DNA from: Prevotellaceae bacterium UBA1391
GTDB lineage: Bacteria > Bacteroidota > Bacteroidia > Bacteroidales > Bacteroidaceae
Direction: 5' to 3'
Assembly (NCBI GenBank): GCA_002305265.1
Contig: DBQP01000010.1
Coordinates: forward strand, 174,180-238,179
DNA: 64,000 nucleotides
The position numbers and the translations under genes were made by a program. Under the pieces are notes generated by a model. The model was not told where the DNA came from, made no database searches, and saw only the letters and a list, made by a program, of their open reading frames with translations. Positions 34,386 through 44,500 of the stretch are shown here, one piece after another; within the stretch, counting starts at the first letter, position 1, and each line of letters begins with the position of its first letter.

Positions 34386-37300
34386 ATGAAGAAAACATTA
34401 CTCTTCCTGTCGCTGGCAGCCATCTCATCGATGTCGCTGCATGCGCAAACCGAAGAAGACGTTACGCGCTTCATCCAGAACCCCGGTTTCGACCAGGACA
34501 TCACCTGGAACGTCGACGGTACGACCAAGGAAATCATTGGCACAGAGAACCTGTCGACCCGCAGCCAGGCTTGGTATGCAGCTGACAACACCGTCTATGC
34601 CCACGCCACGGGTACAGGCGGAAAGACACGTCCCGACGGTCTGACCACAAGCGCTTGGAACGGTTTCATCGGCCACATCCAGGGTTGGGAAATCGTCTCC
34701 AACAAAAACGTTGTGCCTCCTTATACGACCAACAACAGCTATCCTGAATGGGTGTACTTCGGCTCTGTGCCCTACGGCATCAGCGCAACCGCCATCCCCA
34801 TCAGCGACGACTCCAACGGCTTCCTCGCACCTGCAGCCAAGCCAGCAGAAGACAGCGGCGACGACAACAAGGCCGCCCTCTACCTCCGTGGTGGATGGGG
34901 CGCCAGCGCAGCCTACAAGCAGACTGTCAGCCTGCCCTGTGCACAGTATCGCCTCGACTATTGGGTATACAACGCCAACTATGCCAACAGCTCCAGCAAC
35001 ACGGGCGTACAGAACCTCTGCCAGATTTCCTACCGCAACGAGGTAGTGAAAGACGAAGATGGCTTCAACGCACAGAACTGGACGCTCCACAGCATCGAGT
35101 TCACGCCCATCTCCGACTTCACCATCCAGTTCGGTTTCGTAGCCAGCGGTGGTTCCAACTCCAACCCCTTCATCTTCATCGACGGCATCCGTCTCTACAA
35201 GATCGGTGAGGCCGACCCGGCAGACATCCTCCTGAGCGACCTCGACGTGCTCAACGACTCGATCATGAACATCATGGAGAGCGCAAGCGAACTGGGTGCA
35301 GACGGTCTCGTAGCCGAGATGGAAGGTGGCATGGAAATCAGCGACAACCTCTCGCAAAACAATACGCCGGAGGAAATCCAGGCTGGCATCGACCAAATCC
35401 GCGACATCATCGCAAAGGGTAAGGCCGCACTCGCAGCCGCCGAGAAGGTACAGGCCCTCCTCGCCAAGGCTGAGGCCCTGGCCGCAGCCACCAGCTACGC
35501 CGGCATCGACGCATTCCAGGCTGCCATTGCCGATGCAAGCTCCACGATTGCCGAAGGCAACTCCGACGCCATCGTCGCGCTTGAGCAGACCCTCAAAGAC
35601 GCCATCACCGCCTACAACTTCTCTCAGGAAGCCAGCGTAGACGCTCCCGCCGACTACACCTTCCTCGTCACCAATCCTTGGTTCGTCGTAGAAGGCCGTG
35701 AGCCCGCCTCCAACAGCAACGCCGACATCGCAGCCATGGGCTACCAGGATGCCGACAAGGACGGACGCGGCTGGGCAGTCAACGGTGCCAACACCGCAGG
35801 CGTGCAGCAGGTATTCTTCAACGTAGGACGCCCCTGCTGGCAGGGTTGGTCTGTCAACGCAGGTGTACGCTCCGTAGGTCAGACGCTCAGCGGTCTGCCC
35901 AACGGACTCTACAAGGTCACTGCTGACGCACTCACCAACGACCTCGCCCTCAACGACCAGCACGTATATGGCCGCACCAGCCTCAACGAGGCAGTAGGCT
36001 ACATGACTGCTGCCGGCGTTGTGACAGGCTGGGCCAGCGGCGCCTACACAGGCGACTATCCCAACGGCACCACCAATCCTTGGGAGACCATCACGACCGA
36101 AGACTACGCCGTAGTCATCGACGGCAACCTCACCATCGGCTTCGCTGGTGACAAGGCTGCGAACGACGCAAGCACCGGCGGCCGCTCGGGCAGCTTCTGG
36201 GTGACCAACTTCAAGCTCTCTTACTATGGTCCCGCTTCTGAGGAGCTCATCAGCTCCATGATCGCCACGAAGGTGAGCGACGCTCAGGCAGCCATCGACG
36301 CCATCCAGTTCGCAGCCGACAAGGCCGCAGCTGCCGACACGCTCGCACTGGCCAAGCAGACCAACGACCTCGTCAAGATTGGCGTAGCCAAGTCACTGGC
36401 CGACGCTTCCAACAGCAAGTATACGGAGATCATGGGCGAAGGCAAGACCATCCCGACCGTATCAGCTGCCCTCGCAAGCACTGAGACCTACGGCGCTGCC
36501 ACAGAAGCCGTTCGCCACGCCTTCGACAATACGCAGGCATGGATCGCTTCTGCACAGGCCACCTACACGCAGGTTGACTCCATCCTCAACGTTCTCAAGG
36601 GCTATAGCGCAACCTTCGCTCCTGCCTACAAGAGCGCCAGCGAGACCCTTGCAGCCTACGGCAGCGAGACCTCGAAGACGATCCTGACAGAGGCTCTGGC
36701 CAAGGCCGAGGCAGCTGTCAACGTCACTCCGCTCCTCTCTACGACCGCCATGGACGCCGTCGTAGCTGAGCTCAACCGTGTGCTCTCCATCGCCAATGCG
36801 CAGAACACCTACGACACGAACCCCGACGCCACCGACTACACGTCGGCCATCCAGAATCCGGACATCGCAGCTGAGACTGGCTGGACCATCAACAAGGGCG
36901 TGGGCAACACCAACTCCGCTTCCGGTCAGCACTACTCCGGCAACACCAGCCGCCGCTACCTCGACTCCTGGAACGGCACGGCAGGCACGCTCAACTACTA
37001 TGCTGAGCAGGTTGTGACCGACATTCCGAACGGAACCTACACACTCACGGCAGCTGTCCGCACCAGCGGTGAAGGCTCCTTCGTCTTCGCAGGCAACACC
37101 GGTGCTGCTCCCTCCGACACCATTTGGAAGGAAATCATCATCGAGAAGCACTACGACATCGAGTCGGGCACAGAAGTAGACGCTACCGCACAGTATGGCT
37201 CCATCTGGGAGGCTGCAGACGCCAAGGCTGAGGCCGGCACTGCAACCGCAGAGGAAGAGGCCATCGCAACTGCCAACAGCAACAAGGGCTGGGGCTGGCA

Positions 37301-37601
37301 CTACCTCACCATCGAGAACATCGTCGTGAACGACCACAAGATGGTCATTGGTGTCACCACCGACGGCGCTCGCTCGGGCAAGGCATTCACCGGCACATGG
37401 TTCTCTGTCACCGACTTCAAGCTCACGCTCACTGCCAAGGGCGACAACTCCGACTGGGGTGGCCCGGCAACAGGCATCGACACCATCGAGAACGAGACGA
37501 AAGCCGACAAGGCCATCTACGATCTCCAGGGTCGTCGCGTCAACAACCTCAGCCGCGGTCAGATGTACATCATCAACGGCAAGAAGGTTTACGTGAAGTA
37601 A
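34386..37601 (+). CDS. Large secreted modular protein with helical linkers and T9SS-type C-terminus
   Basis: A 1071-residue protein with a signal peptide (about 1-20, LFLSLAAISSMSLHAQ). It alternates beta-sandwich-like modules (about 20-285, 425-620, 820-1020) with Ala/Glu-rich helical segments (about 285-420 and 620-815; repeated KAALAAAEKVQALLAKAEAL-type runs) that resemble FIVAR-like spacers. Two modules contain a conserved aromatic turn (GWAVNGANTAGVQQVFFN; GWTINKGVGNTNSA). The C-terminus has the T9SS signature KAIYDLQGRRV...GQMYIINGKKVYVK. No hydrolase motif is visible. Its codon choice is similar to its neighbours but with more GTAG. I infer a surface glycan-binding or adhesin protein. 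Confidence 0.8.
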   Translation: MKKTLLFLSLAAISSMSLHAQTEEDVTRFIQNPGFDQDITWNVDGTTKEIIGTENLSTRSQAWYAADNTVYAHATGTGGKTRPDGLTTSAWNGFIGHIQGWEIVSNKNVVPPYTTNNSYPEWVYFGSVPYGISATAIPISDDSNGFLAPAAKPAEDSGDDNKAALYLRGGWGASAAYKQTVSLPCAQYRLDYWVYNANYANSSSNTGVQNLCQISYRNEVVKDEDGFNAQNWTLHSIEFTPISDFTIQFGFVASGGSNSNPFIFIDGIRLYKIGEADPADILLSDLDVLNDSIMNIMESASELGADGLVAEMEGGMEISDNLSQNNTPEEIQAGIDQIRDIIAKGKAALAAAEKVQALLAKAEALAAATSYAGIDAFQAAIADASSTIAEGNSDAIVALEQTLKDAITAYNFSQEASVDAPADYTFLVTNPWFVVEGREPASNSNADIAAMGYQDADKDGRGWAVNGANTAGVQQVFFNVGRPCWQGWSVNAGVRSVGQTLSGLPNGLYKVTADALTNDLALNDQHVYGRTSLNEAVGYMTAAGVVTGWASGAYTGDYPNGTTNPWETITTEDYAVVIDGNLTIGFAGDKAANDASTGGRSGSFWVTNFKLSYYGPASEELISSMIATKVSDAQAAIDAIQFAADKAAAADTLALAKQTNDLVKIGVAKSLADASNSKYTEIMGEGKTIPTVSAALASTETYGAATEAVRHAFDNTQAWIASAQATYTQVDSILNVLKGYSATFAPAYKSASETLAAYGSETSKTILTEALAKAEAAVNVTPLLSTTAMDAVVAELNRVLSIANAQNTYDTNPDATDYTSAIQNPDIAAETGWTINKGVGNTNSASGQHYSGNTSRRYLDSWNGTAGTLNYYAEQVVTDIPNGTYTLTAAVRTSGEGSFVFAGNTGAAPSDTIWKEIIIEKHYDIESGTEVDATAQYGSIWEAADAKAEAGTATAEEEAIATANSNKGWGWHYLTIENIVVNDHKMVIGVTTDGARSGKAFTGTWFSVTDFKLTLTAKGDNSDWGGPATGIDTIENETKADKAIYDLQGRRVNNLSRGQMYIINGKKVYVK

Positions 37602-37620
37602 GCTCCCACACACCCACACC

Positions 37621-37647
37621 GCTGCGGCATCCCTGCGATGCCGCAGC
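37621..37647 (+). other. Perfect hairpin after the secreted-protein gene
   Basis: GCTGCGGCATC and GATGCCGCAGC form an 11-bp stem with a 5-base loop, 20 bases after the stop codon. It lacks a T-run but a second hairpin with one follows at 37664. Confidence 0.75.
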
Positions 37648-37663
37648 CCATCAAACGCAACAG

Positions 37664-37700
37664 AAAAGCGCATCCACGCCACAGCGTCGGATGCGCTTTT
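37664..37700 (+). terminator. Terminator of the secreted-protein gene
   Basis: AAAAGCGCATCC and GGATGCGCTTTT form a 12-bp stem with a 13-base loop, so it reads as a terminator in both directions. It is the second hairpin in tandem after the gene. Confidence 0.8.
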
Positions 37701-37915
37701 CGCATTGCGGCGAGTCCATGAAGCCCGCTTGCAGGTGTCAACACGCCTCCGCCCGCTCTCCACGCGCACAGCGGAGCGGGCAGCGCGGCTCAGCAACAGG
37801 CCGGATGGCCGTATCGCCCTACCGAAAGCCCTGCACCGTCAGTCCGGCACACATGCAGCCGCCCCGCAGGGCTGGACGCGACCAACCAGATGCAATGGCA
37901 ATTTCATCACTACAG

Positions 37916-38013
37916 GAAGACTTCGATATCACTACGCGAAGAAATTTACATCACTACATGAAGGCCTTCGTATCACCACGCGAAGGCCTTCGCGTGGTGA
38001 TACGAAGGCCTTC
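37916..38013. repeat. 22-bp-phased GAAGGCCTTC array (array 4) with 54-bp perfect palindrome
   Basis: Perfect GAAGGCCTTC at 37960, 37982 and 38004 (step 22), with two degraded upstream units in register at 37916 (GAAGACTTCG) and 37938 (GAAGAAATTT). The 12-base spacer GTATCACCACGC between copies one and two is the exact reverse complement of the spacer between copies two and three, GCGTGGTGATAC. Hence 37960-38013 is a perfect 54-bp palindrome. It lies in the 571-base gap between the secreted-protein and GH27 genes, beyond two terminators. Confidence 0.95.
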
Positions 38014-38110
38014 GCGCGCAGCAGCTGGCATGGGCCAGCCCGACGCGGGATGCGCCAGCTCCGACGCCACGAGGGCGATCGCGCCGAAGGTTTTCATGCA
38101 CAAACCGCCG

Positions 38111-38136
38111 TTTACAAACCTTTTTTCGTATCTTTG
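38111..38136 (+). promoter_or_regulatory. Candidate promoter of the GH27 gene
   Basis: TATCTTTG at 38129-38136 matches TAnnTTTG. A TTTA at 38111-38114 is the nearest -33-like word, 14 bases upstream, so the -33 part is weak. The start codon follows 36 bases later. Confidence 0.6.
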
Positions 38137-38172
38137 CATGCATCAAAACCTGTAAAGACACACCGACCGCCC

Positions 38173-41055
38173 ATGAGACACTTGCTATCCTCTCTCCTGC
38201 TTGCTGCATCCTCCCTTCTTCCCCTCCACGCCCAGGACGGCACGGAGGCCAACTTCCGGCGTTGGGCCGCCACACCGCCCATGGGCTGGAACTCGTGGGA
38301 CTGCTACTACTCCAGCGTCAACGAGGAAATCACGATGCAGAACGCCCGCTACATGCGCGACCACCTGAAGGCGTACGGCTGGGAATACGTCGTCGTCGAC
38401 ATCCGCTGGTATGCCAACCACCCCTCGCTGGGCGGCGGATGGTATAACCAGACGAAGAATCCCGACTGCCAGCTCGACGCCTTCGGCCGCTACGTGCCCT
38501 CGCCCTCCCGCTTCCCCTCAGCCCTGCAGGACGGGCGCAACGAGGGCTTCAAGGCGATGGCCGACAGCATACACGCCATGGGCCTGAAGTTCGGCATCCA
38601 CATCATGCGCGGACTGCCCAAATACATCCTCGACGCACCCTCGAAATACCGCTTGCAGGGCGCCGAGCACATCACAGGTGCAAAATGGAGCGAGGTGTAT
38701 GCCAGCCCGACGCCGGCCTGCACCTGGCTGGCCGACAACCTGACGGTGAGGAACAACGAGTACGGCCAGCTCTACTACAACTCCCTGCTCAATCTCTACG
38801 CCGAGTGGGGCGTCGACTTCATCAAGGTGGACGACCTCTCGCGCCCCTACTATGCCGACGAGATTGCCATGCTGCGCAAGGCCATCGACCAGTGCGGACG
38901 TCCCATCGTGCTGAGCCTCTCGCCCGGCAAGACGCAATATCAGTATGCCGACCACCTGCTGGAGAATGCCAACATGTGGCGCATGATGGACGACTTGTGG
39001 GACAACTGGAGCAGCGTGAAGGCGGTTTTCAATGAGGCCCACGCATGGGAGGCCATCACGCGGACGGGCAACTATGCCGACTGCGACATGCTGCCGCTGG
39101 GGCGCATCGCCATGACTGTCGCCGACCCGGGCTACGCCAGCGCAGACGCCGGCCGCGACACCAACCTCAGTCCCGACGAGCAGCGCCTGCTGATGACGCT
39201 CTGGGGCATGTGCCACTCGCCGCTCATGTTCGGCGGAGAGCTCACCCGCCTCGACGACTTCACGAAATCGCTCCTCACCAACCGCGAATACCTCGACATG
39301 CACAACTACGCCGTGGCCAACCGCCAGCTCTACAACGAGAACGGCAAGATTGCCTGGACCAGCATCCATCCCGCCACCGGCGAGCATTATCTCGCGCTCT
39401 TCCGCAGCGATGCCGGCAACGGCTGGATCTACGACAACGCCCCGCTCTACGCCTCGCAGGTGCTGGCCTACACCACCGACGGCCACCAGGAGAAGGTGGA
39501 CATCACCCTCCCCGCCGGCACGAAGACACTGGCACTCGTGTGGGACGACGGCGGCGACAACTACAACTATGACCACGGCGACTGGCTCAACCCGACGTTC
39601 ATCTCCAGCAACGGCACCGAAGTGCCCGTGACCGGACAGTTCGTCTACCAAAAGTACACGGCATCCTACTTCAACCGCATCAACGAGAACATCAACGTCG
39701 AGGGCACCGGCAAGATGCGCGTGCTGGGCCAGACCTACGACCGCGGCTTCGCGGCCGACGCCAATGCGCTCCTGCTGCTCACGGTTCCCGACTCCATCGT
39801 GGCCTTCCGGGCGACAGCGGCGCTCGACGACAGCGGCATCGGACAGCCGAACAGCACCACCTCGATGCGCTTCTACGTGTTCGACGCCGACCCGCGCGTG
39901 ACGGTGGCCAACAGTGCGTTCACCGCCGCAGCGCACACCGGACGCATCACCCGCGCCAACAACAAGCCCGTCGACATCGAGGCCGACGTGACCGGCGCCA
40001 CCACGCTCACCATCGTCGTCGACGACTGTGGCGACGGATTCGACTACGACCGCGCCGACATGGTGAATGCCGTGCTCATCGACGCCGATGGGCAGACGAC
40101 GCCGCTCACCTCGCTGACGCCCAAAAGCTATACGAGCTCGTGGGGCACGCTGCACACCGGCAGCAACGTGGAAGGCGGAAAACTCGTCATGGACGGCATC
40201 ACCTACGCAGCCGGACTGGGCATGAACGCCGCCGGCAAACTCATCTACACGCTGCCGGCCAGTCGCCGATTTGTCAAGTTCAAGGCCCGCGTCGGCCTCG
40301 ACGACAGTGTCATCCAGGACAATCCCCGCACGAGCGGCAGCACCATCCAGTTCCTCGTCTACACCGACAACGTGAAAGACGAGGTGAGCGTCGACCTCAC
40401 GACGCTGGGCTTCTCGCAGCAACAGCAGTTCGCCGTGCGCGACGTCTGGGCACAGACCGACCTCGCCGGCAGCGTCAGCGGACTGCTGTCCGCCGATGTG
40501 CCCTCCCACGGTGCGAAGCTCTACCGCCTCGCACCCGTGCGCACCCAGCCGGGCAACGTCAGCCTCAGCATCAGTCCGACGGAGACCGGCCACTGGCTCA
40601 TCACGGCCAGCGTGGAGGGCGACTGCGACGAGACCAGCTACGTGCAGTTCCACCTCGACGGCAAACCCGTCGGCGCCGTGCCCGTGAAAGACGGCCGCGC
40701 CACCTATCTGGCGTCGCAACTGACGGACGGCGAGCACACGGCGCAAGCCTTCAGCAGCGGTTCCAGAGTCAGCACCGCCGCACGCTCCGACCTCCAGACC
40801 TTCAGCACCAGCACCTCCATCCGCAGCACGGCGGACAACAACAGCGCAACGGCACGCCCGCTGCAAGTGCAAGTGAGCGGCGCCACGCTGCAAGTTACGA
40901 CCCGTCCCGACACCCTCGTCAGCGTCTATCGCCCCGACGGCACCCTCGTCCATCGCCTCACCAGCCAGGCCGACGGCAGCGCCCGCTTCACACTCGAGCG
41001 CGGCCTTTATGCCGTTGCGACGCCCTTTGCCAGTACGGTCGTCGCACAGCCTTGA
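38173..41055 (+). CDS. Glycoside hydrolase family 27 (alpha-galactosidase-like) with NPCBM domains
   Basis: Secreted 960-residue enzyme expected to release alpha-linked galactose (or a related pyranose) from plant glycans. Signal peptide about 1-20. The GH27 barrel begins with ATPPMGWNSWDCYYSSVNE; GVDFIKVDDLSRPY near residue 215 carries the nucleophile Asp, and WRMMDDLWDN near 270 the likely acid/base. GMCHSPLMFGGEL closes the barrel. Two NPCBM-like domains follow (about 485-640 and 640-780, with MRVLGQTYDRGFAADANALL and ITYAAGLGMNAAGKLIYTLP), then a beta domain and a T9SS-like tail (VYRPDGTLVHRL...GLYAVAT). The last codons belong to a 66-bp duplication. Confidence 0.9.
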   Translation: MRHLLSSLLLAASSLLPLHAQDGTEANFRRWAATPPMGWNSWDCYYSSVNEEITMQNARYMRDHLKAYGWEYVVVDIRWYANHPSLGGGWYNQTKNPDCQLDAFGRYVPSPSRFPSALQDGRNEGFKAMADSIHAMGLKFGIHIMRGLPKYILDAPSKYRLQGAEHITGAKWSEVYASPTPACTWLADNLTVRNNEYGQLYYNSLLNLYAEWGVDFIKVDDLSRPYYADEIAMLRKAIDQCGRPIVLSLSPGKTQYQYADHLLENANMWRMMDDLWDNWSSVKAVFNEAHAWEAITRTGNYADCDMLPLGRIAMTVADPGYASADAGRDTNLSPDEQRLLMTLWGMCHSPLMFGGELTRLDDFTKSLLTNREYLDMHNYAVANRQLYNENGKIAWTSIHPATGEHYLALFRSDAGNGWIYDNAPLYASQVLAYTTDGHQEKVDITLPAGTKTLALVWDDGGDNYNYDHGDWLNPTFISSNGTEVPVTGQFVYQKYTASYFNRINENINVEGTGKMRVLGQTYDRGFAADANALLLLTVPDSIVAFRATAALDDSGIGQPNSTTSMRFYVFDADPRVTVANSAFTAAAHTGRITRANNKPVDIEADVTGATTLTIVVDDCGDGFDYDRADMVNAVLIDADGQTTPLTSLTPKSYTSSWGTLHTGSNVEGGKLVMDGITYAAGLGMNAAGKLIYTLPASRRFVKFKARVGLDDSVIQDNPRTSGSTIQFLVYTDNVKDEVSVDLTTLGFSQQQQFAVRDVWAQTDLAGSVSGLLSADVPSHGAKLYRLAPVRTQPGNVSLSISPTETGHWLITASVEGDCDETSYVQFHLDGKPVGAVPVKDGRATYLASQLTDGEHTAQAFSSGSRVSTAARSDLQTFSTSTSIRSTADNNSATARPLQVQVSGATLQVTTRPDTLVSVYRPDGTLVHRLTSQADGSARFTLERGLYAVATPFASTVVAQP

Positions 41056-41133
41056 ATCGCACGGCGGCTTTTGGGTTTGACGATTTCATGACTCGCCGGC
41101 ACGGTCGTCGCACGACCCTGAGTCGCATGGCGC
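41033..41133. repeat. 66-bp (3x22) duplication that includes the GH27 stop codon
   Basis: A 35-base segment at 41033 (core ACGGTCGTCGCAC) recurs at 41099 with 28 of 35 identities. The offset is 66 bases, three times 22. The first copy spans the last seven codons and the TGA at 41053-41055. A gap of 44 bases between copies shows no obvious intermediate copies. Confidence 0.75.
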
Positions 41134-41410
41134 ACGGCAAACTACGTTGACAGCCACAGGCCAAGACCGCGCACCGCGCCAGCATGTTGCAGCAAGCACC
41201 TCTACTTTTAAGTCTTTTTAAGATGAAAGTTTGACAAAAAACGCGAACTTTGCACCATCGACGCTGTGGCCCTGTGCTCCCATCGCACCCACAGCCAAGC
41301 GAGACGCCCACTGCTGCCCACTGAGACGGCACGGCGAGGAGGAAAAACCTTCCTCTGAAACAACACATAATGCCCCATCCCAATCTAACCCAACACCGCC
41401 AAAATCTTAA

Positions 41411-41542
41411 GAAACTTCATCGAAGAATATCTGAAACCGCATTTCAGCACTTTTGAAACTTCATCGAAGAATATCTGAAACCGCATTTCAGAACATTTGA
41501 AAACTCATCGAAGTACATCTGAAACCTCATTTTCATCACTAA
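41411..41542. repeat. 22-bp-phased repeat with GAAAC core upstream of the GH127 gene
   Basis: Six units start with GAAA(A/C)(C/T) at 41411, 41433, 41455, 41477, 41499 and 41521, each exactly 22 bp apart. Odd and even units form two subtypes (CTTCATCGAAGAATATCT and CCGCATTTCAG), so the near-identical period is 44. The array ends eight bases before the start codon. The array frame runs open into the gene, which is why a TTG at 41497 could be taken as the start. The rest of the 495-base gap 41056-41550 has the 66-bp duplication and no convincing promoter. Confidence 0.95.
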
Positions 41543-41550
41543 CAATCACC

Positions 41551-44500
41551 ATGAACCATCCACTCAAACAGGCTTGCCGTCTCCGACTGCTTGGCGCTGC
41601 CATGCTGGCCCTCGGCAGCCTCAGCGTGCAGGCACAGAGCGAAATCTATCCCGAGCACTTCAACCTGTCGGAAGTGCGGCTCACTGGCGGCGCATTCCGT
41701 CAGGCACTTGAAATCAACAACAAGCTCTTGCTGGAGTACGACGTCGACCGTCTGCTCACTCCGTTCATTCGCCAGGCCGGCCTGACGACGCAAACCTCGT
41801 CGAAGTACTACGGCTGGGACAAGACGCATCCTTCCTTCTCCAACTGGGGCCTGAGCTCGTGGTCGCTGGAGGGACACGTCGGCGGCCATTATCTCACGGC
41901 GCTCGCGCTGGCCTATGCCGCGACGGACGACGCGCAAGTGAAAGCCCAAATGAAAGCGCGGCTGGACTACATGCTCGACGTGCTCAACGACTGTCAGCGT
42001 GCCTTCGACAGCAACACGGAAGGCATGAAGGGCTTTCTCGGCGGTCAGCCCATCAACCAAATCTGGACCGGACTCTACAAGCAGGACCTCGCGCCCTTCA
42101 AGCAGTACGGCGGATGGGTGCCCTTCTACTGCGAGCACAAGACGCTGGCGGGACTCCGCGACGCCTGGCTCTACACGGGCAGCAGCCTCGCCAAGACCCT
42201 CTACCGCGACATGTGCGACTGGGCCATCCTCGTCGTGAGCAACCTGACGGACGCTCAGATGCAGGATATTCTGGGCTGGGAGCACGGCGGCATGAATGAG
42301 CCACTGGCCGACGCCTACAAGATCTTCGGCGACGTGAAGTACCTCAACGCCGCCCGACGCTACAGCCATGCCACCATGGTCGACAACATGCAGACGCTCA
42401 ACACGACCTTCCTCGACGGCAAGCACGCCAACACGCAGGTGCCGAAGTACATCGGCTTCGAGCGCATCTACCAAGAGGCGGCCAACGCCGGCACGCAGTC
42501 GGCCGACCGGAAGTTCCAACTCGCTGCGCACAACTTTTGGACCGACGTCGTTGAGAACCGCACGGTATGCATCGGCGGCAACAGCGTGAGCGAGCACTTC
42601 CAGTCGAAAAACAACGGTCAGAGCTACATCAACAACCTCGAAGGGCCTGAGTCGTGCAACACGAACAACATGCTCAAACTCTCCGAGATGCTCTTCGACG
42701 AGACCCACGACGCACGCTACGCCGACTTCTACGAGAACGCCATGTGGAACCATATTCTCTCCACGCAGGATCCCAAGACGGGCGGCTATGTCTACTTCAC
42801 CAGCCTCCGCCCGCAGAGCTACCGCATCTACAGCACCGTGAACGAAGGCATGTGGTGCTGCGTGGGCACCGGCATGGAGAACCACTCGAAGTATGCCCAC
42901 TTCGCCTACACGCACTCGGCCGACGGCAAGACGCTCTACGTCAACCTCTTCACGCCGTCCGTCCTCTCCTCCGGCACCTTCTCGCTCACGCAGGAGACCG
43001 ACTTCCCCGCAACGCCCTCGACGAAACTCACCATCGGAACGGCTGGCACCTACACGCTCGCCATCCGTCATCCCCACTGGACGACCAGCGGTTTCTCCGT
43101 CAGCGTGAACGGCACGAAGGCCGACGTCGCAGCCACGCCGGGCACAGCCTCCTACGTCAGCATCCGGCGCACGTGGAAGAAAGGCGACGTCGTGGAAGTG
43201 AACCTGCCGATGGAGCTGCGCGTGGAGGAATGCCCGAACTACACCGACTACATCGCCTTCAAATACGGTCCGCTGCTGCTGGCCGCACAGACCACGGCCG
43301 AGAGCCCCGCCGACGAAAGCGCCACGGGCCTCAGCTATGAGGCACTCCAAAACGAATATGGCCACGAAGGACGCATGGACCACTCGCCCGGCGCCATGGG
43401 CAAGGCCCTGTCGCTCTCGTCCGCGCCCCTGCTCATCGGCCATCGCAGCGAGGTGCTCCAGCGCATCACACCCACCGACGAGCCGCTCACCTTCCTCATC
43501 GACGCCAGCTCCACCCAGAGCAAGGGCGGATGGACCACGCTGAAGCTCGTCCCGTTCTACACCATCCAGCACGCCCGCTACACCTGCTACTGGTATCAGC
43601 AGACCGAGGAGGCCTACAAGCAGAGCGACATGGGACTGGCCGACGCCCGCGAGGCCGCCGTCACAGCCCGCACGCTCGACTATGTGGCCACGGGCGAGCA
43701 GCAGAGCGAGGCCGGCCACGACGCCCTCTACCAAAACTCGACGAGCGGCAGCTACAACGGCGAGTTCTACCGCGACGCCCGCGTCGGCGGCTTCGTGCAA
43801 TACGTGCTGAGCAACCCCAGCGGCCGCACCGACAGCATCTCGCTGTTCTGCCGCTTCACCACCGCCGACCGCGGCCGCACCGCCACCATCACAATCGACG
43901 GCGTGAAACTCGTCGACATCACCATCCCCAGCAGCGTGAAGAACGCCGAGAGCAACGGATTCTTCAACGTGGAATACCTCATCCCCGCCGCCCTCCTCAC
44001 CGACAGCCAGGGCAAGGCCAAGGAGCGCATCACCTTCCGCATCGCTCCCAACGGCACGACGCCCATCCCGGGCCTCTACTTCCTGCGCCTGATGAGCGGC
44101 TATGAGGACGGAAGCTACAAGTTCGTGGCCACCGACTGGCGCACCGGCGACTCCAACCGCGTCGCACAGAACAACATCAGCTACGACACCGACGGCAACA
44201 CCATCACTGTCAAGGCGTCGGGCGCCAACAACGTCTGCCTCTCCTTCAATACCGACGCGGCCGACTACACCGTGCCGCTGGCCAACAAATACCTCGTCGT
44301 GAAGGGACAGGGACTGGCCAGCGGAAGCACCCAGAGCTACCTCTGGTGGCTCAACGGCATCAACCGCGGCTCGCAGGTGTCGCCCACGACCGTCACGACG
44401 GCCGGCGACGGCGAGCGCGTCATTGCCTGGGACATCACACAGAGCCAGCTCGACGCCAACGCCGCCACCGACCCCTGGACCCTCTCCACCGGCGCCACCA

